This document shows, piece after piece, positions 6,886-10,606 of a stretch of 10,606 nucleotides of DNA. A program made the position numbers and the translations under genes. Where the stretch lies: positions 1 through 10,606 of the forward strand of contig JAISHX010000161.1 in the NCBI GenBank assembly GCA_031262335.1, read 5' to 3'. Position 1 is the stretch's first letter. Every line of letters starts with the position of its first letter. The notes below the pieces were generated by a model. The model was not told where the DNA came from. It ran no database searches and worked only from the letters and a program-made list of their open reading frames with translations. This stretch comes from Clostridiales bacterium. GTDB taxonomy: Bacteria > Bacillota > Clostridia > Lachnospirales > WRAX01.

Positions 6886-7560
6886 TTAACGAAGGCTATT
6901 AAGTGCCTCTGTAGCCGCGTTTTGTTCGGCTTCTTTTTTGTTTTTGCCGCTTCCGCGCCCCAAAGGACGTGACCCGCAATAAACTTCAACAGTGAAAATT
7001 TTATCATGTTCGGGACCTTTTTCGGAAATTACCGAATACTCAATTTCCTTTTTGCCTTTCTTTTGCAAAATCTCCTGTAACCGAGTTTTTGAGTCAGCAA
7101 GCATAAACCTATGCCGCATAAACTCAATTTCTGATTCTAAATTACGGAGAACAAATTGCTCTGCCGGTGCATAACCACCGTCCAGATATATAGCCCCGAT
7201 AACTGCTTCAAATAAGTCGGCAAGTGTAGAATCACGTTCCGCACCGCCAAGTTGCTCTTCGCCCTTGCCTAATTTCAGGTAAGAACCAAGCGAAAGTCTT
7301 CGCGCTACTTTTGCCAAAGTCGGCTCACAAACAATACTTGCGCGCAATTTTGTCATATCCCCTTCAAGAAGTTCGGGATATTTCTCAAAGATATAGACCG
7401 TTGAAACCATCTCCAAAACAGCATCGCCGAGGAACTCGCAACGTTCGTTACATTCGGTAAGCGGAAGTTGCACTTCATTCGTAAACGAACTATGCGTAAG
7501 TGCAATTTCGCGATTTGCCGGATTTTGGAAACTATACTCTATTTGTTCGTCAAATGTCAT
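6886..7560 (-). CDS. rnc: Ribonuclease III
   Basis: A 224-residue double-strand-specific endoribonuclease that processes rRNA precursors and structured mRNAs. The N-terminal catalytic domain carries the RNase III signature E-R-C-E-F-L-G-D-A-V, with metal-binding Glu42 and Asp46, and the second acidic pair Asp115 and Glu118 in L-A-D-L-F-E-A. The C-terminal double-stranded RNA-binding domain starts near 153 (DSKTRLQEILQKKG) and ends with GSGKNKKEAEQNAA. All expected catalytic acids are present and length is normal. The ATG at 7560 overlaps the acpP stop in an ATGA, so translation is probably coupled; an in-frame ATG at 7587 lies inside acpP without a ribosome binding site. The acpP-rnc arrangement is typical of Firmicutes, but the usual next gene, smc, is replaced here by spoVS. 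Confidence 0.97.
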   Translation of the reverse strand: MTFDEQIEYSFQNPANREIALTHSSFTNEVQLPLTECNERCEFLGDAVLEMVSTVYIFEKYPELLEGDMTKLRASIVCEPTLAKVARRLSLGSYLKLGKGEEQLGGAERDSTLADLFEAVIGAIYLDGGYAPAEQFVLRNLESEIEFMRHRFMLADSKTRLQEILQKKGKKEIEYSVISEKGPEHDKIFTVEVYCGSRPLGRGSGKNKKEAEQNAATEALNSLR

Positions 7561-7784
7561 TTCATCACTTTTGTAAGATAATCGCACGCGTCACCAACGG
7601 TTTTAATTTTTTCGGCACCGTCGGGCGGGAACTCGACATCATACTCTTCCTCAAGCTCCATAATAATTTGAAATAAATCCAATGAATCTGCTTTTAAATC
7701 TTTTGCGAAGGAAGTTTCCAACGTGATTGAATCTTCAGGTACATCAAGTTGTTCTGATATTATTTTCTTCAATTTTTCGAGCAT
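7557..7784 (-). CDS. acpP: Acyl carrier protein
   Basis: A 75-residue acidic protein with the four-helix ACP pattern and the phosphopantetheine attachment motif A-D-S-L-D, with Ser34 as the modified residue. It carries growing acyl chains as thioesters during fatty acid synthesis and supplies acyl-ACP to PlsX, encoded immediately upstream. Its ATG shares one base with the plsX stop (TAATG), and a GGGGGAG ribosome binding site lies within the end of plsX. Its own stop overlaps rnc. This arrangement suggests a tightly matched translation of PlsX, ACP and RNase III. Confidence 0.97.
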   Translation of the reverse strand: MLEKLKKIISEQLDVPEDSITLETSFAKDLKADSLDLFQIIMELEEEYDVEFPPDGAEKIKTVGDACDYLTKVMK

Positions 7785-8794
7785 TAAACTCCCCCATTCG
7801 CAGCGAAACTTTCCGCCATTTTTGCGGTAACATTTTTTTCTATAAAAATGTTACACTGCCTGAGTGCATTTTTAATTGCTTTTGCATCCGAACTGCCGTG
7901 CGCTTTAACGACGAGTGCTTTGAGTCCCAAAAACGGCGCACCGCCGACTTCGGACGGGTCAAGCTTCTTCTTCAGGCTTTTAAAAGCGCTTTTTGACAAT
8001 AACGCCCCAACAGATGGAAGGAACGCCGATGTCAACTCATGTTTTATGAGTGAAAAAAGTGCTTTTGAAAACCCTTCGGAATATTTAAGAATTATATTTC
8101 CGACAAATGCGTCACAAACAACGACATCAAAACCGCCAAGCGGAATATCACGCGCTTCGGCACTTCCGACAAAATTAACACCGCAACTTTCTAAAAGAGG
8201 AAAAGCTTCTTTTGTAAGAACATTCCCTTTTTCAGACTCTGCACCAATATTAACAATTCCCACACGCGGATTTTCTATACCTAACACTTCTTTTGAATAA
8301 ACAGAACCAATCTTTGCGAACTGTGCAAGGTACTGTGGTTTTGCGTCTACATTTGCACCGGAATCTATCAAAAAGAATGACCCTGTTTTGCAAGGTAACA
8401 ACGTGCCTAACGCAGGGCGTTCGACTCCCTTTATCCGTCCGACAATTACTGTCGCACCGGTAAGTAGCGCACCGGTACTTCCTGCCGAAACAAAAGCTCC
8501 GGCGTCGCCACGTTTTAAAGAATTAAGCCCAAGCACTATCGAAGAATTTTTCTTTCTTTTAATAGCTTCCGTCGGGTGTTCTGCCATTTCAATTATTTCC
8601 GGTGCTTCACAAATTTCAATACAATTTTTGTCAAACGTGTGCTTATTTAATTCCGACTGAATTTTTTCTGTTTGACCGAAAAGTTTCAGTCTTATATTTC
8701 CGCTTTTGCCGAATTCGTTCAAAAACTGAACGCAACCCCTTATTACTTCCGCCGGAGCGTTATCTCCGCCCATAGCATCAACAGCAATAATCAC
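7784..8794 (-). CDS. plsX: Phosphate acyltransferase PlsX
   Basis: A 336-residue cytoplasmic, membrane-associated enzyme that converts acyl-ACP and phosphate to acyl phosphate, the donor PlsY uses to begin phospholipid synthesis. The N-terminus IIAVDAMGGDNAP is the family hallmark. Further conserved stretches are AEHPTEAIKRKKNSS, GAFVSAGSTGALL, RPALGTLLP, FFLIDSGANVD, VGIVNIGAE, VVVCDAFVGNIILK and APFLGLKALVVKAHGSSDA. Length is normal for the family. The start codon is GTG, supported by AAGGAG (minus strand, 8807-8802) 7 bases upstream. It lies 30 bases after rpmF and overlaps acpP by one base. The set rpmF-plsX is conserved widely in bacteria. Confidence 0.97.
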   Translation of the reverse strand: MIIAVDAMGGDNAPAEVIRGCVQFLNEFGKSGNIRLKLFGQTEKIQSELNKHTFDKNCIEICEAPEIIEMAEHPTEAIKRKKNSSIVLGLNSLKRGDAGAFVSAGSTGALLTGATVIVGRIKGVERPALGTLLPCKTGSFFLIDSGANVDAKPQYLAQFAKIGSVYSKEVLGIENPRVGIVNIGAESEKGNVLTKEAFPLLESCGVNFVGSAEARDIPLGGFDVVVCDAFVGNIILKYSEGFSKALFSLIKHELTSAFLPSVGALLSKSAFKSLKKKLDPSEVGGAPFLGLKALVVKAHGSSDAKAIKNALRQCNIFIEKNVTAKMAESFAANGGV

Positions 8795-8824
8795 TAATTT
8801 TCTCCTTACTATACAGTAGGCTTA

Positions 8825-9010
8825 TTATTGGGCAACAGCTATAACTTCACGTTTGTTGTATTTGCCGCACTCCGGACAGACTCTGTGAGAAACTTTAAAT
8901 GAGCCGCATTGCGGACATTTAACCAAAGACGGTACCGAAATCTTCCAACTTTGTGAACGGCGTGTATTTCTTCTGCTTTTTGAAACTTTACCTTTTGGGC
9001 ATATCGACAT
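8825..9010 (-). CDS. rpmF: 50S ribosomal protein L32
   Basis: A 61-residue basic protein with the L32 core K-x-S-K-S-R-R-x-x-R-R (residues 8-18) and a zinc ribbon formed by Cys32, Cys35, Cys45 and Cys48 (CPQC and CPEC). This is the four-cysteine, zinc-binding form. The extreme N-terminus, MSICPKGK, differs from the common MAVPKRK start and adds a fifth cysteine. The ATG at 9010 has an AGGCAGGTG-like ribosome binding site just upstream; an in-frame start at 9097 would lie inside the preceding gene and lacks family similarity. It is 14 bases downstream of the DUF177 gene, a partner order conserved in many bacteria. Confidence 0.95.
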   Translation of the reverse strand: MSICPKGKVSKSRRNTRRSQSWKISVPSLVKCPQCGSFKVSHRVCPECGKYNKREVIAVAQ

Positions 9011-9024
9011 TTTAACACCTGCCT

Positions 9025-9492
9025 TTACTTGAACGTATGTTTCAGTAATTTTATATCTTCGTCCGAAAACGGAGAATTTGTCTTTATACAGTCGCAAGTG
9101 CTACTGTTCAAATCTTTGCCGCAAATAGGGCAAAGCCCCTTACACGACTCGTCACAAAGATGCCGAAGCGGTTTTTCACTAATGAAAGAAGTAACGATAA
9201 TTTCAAAAAAATCAATTCTATCTTCCGCGTCATCTTTATTATAAACCTCTTTAACAGAAAAATCAAGCCTGTTTGGAATTTTCTTAAGACATCTTGCACA
9301 TTCGACAAAAAATTCGGATTGAACATCTGCCGAAATAACATATGCCGTACCATCGAACTTTACATTTCCGTTAAATGAAGTATTTACATCTCCCTGCACA
9401 TCAAAACACTCAGGTAGAGGAAAAGAGTAATTGCCTTCAATTTCCCGTTCCTCATCCGGATAAAAACCCGATAAATCCAAAAGACGTTCCAT
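9025..9492 (-). CDS. yceD: DUF177 / YceD family protein
   Basis: A 155-residue protein of the DUF177 family, found next to rpmF in many bacteria and linked to accumulation of large-subunit ribosomal RNA; its molecular action is not established. Visible features are the ECARCL element (Cys65, Cys68) after a beta-rich first half, and a C-terminal cysteine cluster C-D-E-S-C-K-G-L-C-P-I-C-G (113-125) followed by C-D-C (133-135), which probably binds zinc. The ATG at 9492 is chosen because AAGGAG lies about 8 bases upstream; in-frame ATGs at 9513 and 9525 lie before that site. It is the first gene of the operon, with a roughly 35-base leader after the promoter at 9533-9562. The leader holds a small GTGT-CGAA-ACAC hairpin. 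Confidence 0.9.
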   Translation of the reverse strand: MERLLDLSGFYPDEEREIEGNYSFPLPECFDVQGDVNTSFNGNVKFDGTAYVISADVQSEFFVECARCLKKIPNRLDFSVKEVYNKDDAEDRIDFFEIIVTSFISEKPLRHLCDESCKGLCPICGKDLNSSTCDCIKTNSPFSDEDIKLLKHTFK

Positions 9493-9532
9493 CAAAGTCA
9501 ACTCCTTACACATGTGTTTCGACACAGCACTT

Positions 9533-9562
9533 ATTATAGCAATAAGGAACTATGTTTGTCAA
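9533..9562 (-). promoter_or_regulatory. Main promoter of the DUF177-rpmF-plsX-acpP-rnc operon
   Basis: On the minus strand a perfect TTGACA (9562-9557) and a perfect TATAAT (9538-9533) are separated by 18 bases. The expected start is near 9526. This is a strong housekeeping promoter, as expected for ribosomal and lipid synthesis genes. No FapR-type operator was recognised. The stretch 9563-9709 to its right is A-rich and holds no gene that can be supported. Confidence 0.85.
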
Positions 9563-9709
9563 TAGAAAATAAAAATAATTTTTAAAAAAAGAAAAAAAGG
9601 CTTGTTTCTGCGGCTTACAAACAAAGATTTAGTTGTGAAGAAGAACACCGGGAAGTGTGATTACAACAAGATTGGCAGAAGCTATTAAATATGAAAGACA
9701 AATTTTTTG

Positions 9710-9738
9710 TTGACAAAAATAAAAATAATTAGTATTAT
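9710..9738 (+). promoter_or_regulatory. Promoter of the ABC-transporter lipoprotein gene
   Basis: TTGACA (9710-9715), a 17-base spacer and TATTAT (9733-9738) give a strong sigma-A match with an expected start near 9745. It lies about 130 bases before the coding region, leaving a long leader. Confidence 0.8.
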
Positions 9739-9744
9739 CTATAT

Positions 9745-9867
9745 AACAAAACCGTGGGACACACGGGGTTAGCTCGGTAAATATTTCGGTGTCAGCCGAA
9801 ACTTTCCAAGAAATCCCGCCGCTTAGTCGGTGGGAAATATGTCACTAATTCTGAAAGGGGATTAAAC
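9745..9867 (+). promoter_or_regulatory. Structured leader RNA, possible cis-regulator of the ABC transporter gene
   Basis: Three hairpins are visible: CCGTG (9752-9756) with CACGG (9762-9766); TTTCGG (9784-9789) with CCGAAA (9796-9801), extendable by a U-G pair to a GTCA loop; and TCCCGCCG (9814-9821) with CGGTGGGA (9828-9835), one G-T wobble. The loop of the third holds TTAGT (9823-9827), complementary to ACTAA (9844-9848), forming a possible H-type pseudoknot ending 4 bases before the ribosome binding site GAAAGGGG (9853-9860). ATATTTC (9781-9787) can instead pair with GAAATAT (9834-9840), which competes with hairpins two and three. There is no T tract, so any control would act on translation. 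No known riboswitch or T-box consensus was recognised. Confidence 0.5.
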
Positions 9868-10606
9868 ATGAAACGTGCAGTAAAAGTATTGTCAGGCGTA
9901 CTCGCCGCATGCCTTGTAGGAGTTTCTCTTGCGGGCTGTTCCGCCGCAAAAGACGAACCAACAACGCAAATCACAACAAATGAATCAACAGAGGCACCTG
10001 CTGATGAAGCGACAGAGGCGCCTGCTGACGAAGCGACAGAAGTTCCTGCCGACACAACAGCCAAAAAGAGTATTACTCTTGGCATCGACCAACTTGTTAC
10101 GCATCAAGCACTTGATGCCTCCTGCCAAGGTTTTATCGACGGGCTGAAAGACGCCGGTTACGTTGAGGGCGAAAATCTTACGATTGATTTTAACAACGCT
10201 GACGGCGATAAAGGAAACGCACAAACAATTGCGGCAAAGCTTGTTAATTCAGAATCTGATATTATTCTTGCCATTGCCACAGACGCCGCTCAGGCATGTG
10301 CAAACGCGACAAGAGATATTCCGGTGTTTATTACCGCTGTTACAGACCCTCAATCTGCCGGTATTGTTGAAAGTAATGAAGTGCCGGGTGGTAATGTTAC
10401 AGGTACTTCCGACCTTACTCCGGTCAAACGCCAAATGGAACTTCTTGTAAAACTTCTGCCGAATGCAAAAACAGTCGGCGTAATTTATAATTCAAGTGAA
10501 GTCAATTCCGAAATACAAGGCAACATGGCTGTTGCCGAAGCAGAAGCTCTCGGACTCACAGCAACTGTTGCAACAGCCTCGCAAACAAGTGAAATTCAGT
10601 CCGTTG
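9868..10606 (+). CDS. ABC transporter substrate-binding lipoprotein (PF04392/COG2984 type), 3' end outside the window
   Basis: The frame is open from the ATG at 9868 to the window edge, 246 codons. A lipoprotein signal peptide is clear: basic MKR, a hydrophobic stretch and the lipobox L-A-G-C with Cys24 as the lipid-attached residue. A Thr/Glu/Ala/Pro linker with an imperfect 8-residue repeat (about 42-64) follows, then the binding domain: SITLGIDQLVTHQALD, GFIDGLKDAGYVEG, DIILAIATDAAQACAN, FITAVTDPQSAG, PGGNVTGTSDLTP, QMELLVKLLPNAKTVGVIYNSSE. These match the periplasmic-binding family that includes TrpX-like proteins; the substrate cannot be read from sequence. A permease and ATPase gene would be expected just beyond the right edge. 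GAAAGGGG at 9853-9860 is the ribosome binding site, and the structured leader may control it. Confidence 0.92.
   Translation, partial: MKRAVKVLSGVLAACLVGVSLAGCSAAKDEPTTQITTNESTEAPADEATEAPADEATEVPADTTAKKSITLGIDQLVTHQALDASCQGFIDGLKDAGYVEGENLTIDFNNADGDKGNAQTIAAKLVNSESDIILAIATDAAQACANATRDIPVFITAVTDPQSAGIVESNEVPGGNVTGTSDLTPVKRQMELLVKLLPNAKTVGVIYNSSEVNSEIQGNMAVAEAEALGLTATVATASQTSEIQSV
9991..10059 (+). repeat. In-frame 24-base tandem repeat in the lipoprotein linker
   Basis: Two 24-base units (9991-10014 and 10015-10038) both encode E-A-P-A-D-E-A-T, differing only at third codon positions, and a third degenerate 21-base unit (10039-10059) encodes E-V-P-A-D-T-T. They form the flexible spacer between the lipid anchor and the binding domain. 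Confidence 0.85.

Noticed and set aside
7558..7587. Upstream ATG at 7587 for rnc
   Set aside because: It lies inside acpP without a ribosome binding site; the ATGA overlap start at 7560 fits the family N-terminus.
9011..9097. 29-residue N-terminal extension of rpmF from 9097
   Set aside because: It overlaps the end of the DUF177 gene, and L32 proteins begin close to the basic core; the ATG at 9010 has its own ribosome binding site.
9637..9713. Short open frame reading T-R-L-A-E-A-I-K-Y-E-R between the divergent promoters
   Set aside because: Around 20 codons, no ribosome binding site, overlaps the -35 of the next promoter. It could be a gene remnant but nothing supports that.
9767..9835. 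tRNA-like stretch (GGGTTAGCTCGGTAA resembles a D arm)
   Set aside because: There is no T-arm consensus, acceptor stem or anticodon arm in register; the region folds better as separate leader hairpins.
9814..9850. preQ1-I-like pseudoknot ending in ACTAA
   Set aside because: The A-rich tail and conserved loop of preQ1-I are absent, the stem is longer, and the downstream gene is not a queuosine gene. Only the general H-type topology is shared.
9745..9867. T-box leader, as seen upstream of some TrpX-type transporters
   Set aside because: No T-box sequence, specifier stem or antiterminator/terminator pair is present, and the leader is too short.

Overview
This window looks like chromosomal core sequence from a low-to-moderate GC, endospore-forming Firmicute, most likely a Clostridia-type lineage. 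Three things point that way: a SpoVS homologue, the gene order DUF177 - rpmF - plsX - acpP - rnc, and well-formed sigma-A promoters (TTGACA/TATAAT type) with GGAGG-type ribosome binding sites. Species cannot be named from the sequence alone. No transposase, integrase, CRISPR array, rRNA or tRNA gene was seen.

Left end, minus strand (1-2285): a fused SecDF membrane protein, read from a clear promoter at 2257-2285. It overlaps by 4 bases (ATGA) the first 20 codons of a gene that looks like recJ and runs off the left edge.

Plus strand, 2348-5930: a two-gene signalling unit. A FIST-domain sensor protein with its own promoter is followed by a soluble hybrid histidine kinase (coiled coil, PAS, HisKA, HATPase, degenerate receiver, canonical receiver). 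The unit ends in a roughly 115-base nested hairpin structure followed by a T tract.

Intergenic 5931-6536: very AT-rich with no credible ORF. It holds a near-consensus plus-strand promoter (5995-6023) and, about 400 bases further on, a classic plus-strand terminator (6419-6453). Together they suggest an unannotated noncoding RNA of about 420 nt, the most interesting signal in the window. A bidirectional terminator (6490-6518) closes the next operon.

Minus strand, 9562 to 6537: an operon from a near-perfect promoter: DUF177/YceD, L32 (rpmF), PlsX, acyl carrier protein, RNase III, then SpoVS. It links ribosome assembly, phospholipid initiation and RNA processing. plsX/acpP (TAATG) and acpP/rnc (ATGA) overlap. 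spoVS, 88 bases beyond rnc, may also have its own weak promoter flanked by an 8-base direct repeat.

Right end, plus strand (9710-10606): a strong promoter, a roughly 120-nt leader with three hairpins and a possible H-type pseudoknot just before the ribosome binding site, and the first 246 codons of an ABC-transporter substrate-binding lipoprotein (PF04392/COG2984 type), cut by the window edge. Nothing here is clearly a new multi-gene system. The candidates worth follow-up are the orphan transcript, the structured leader and the FIST-kinase pair.
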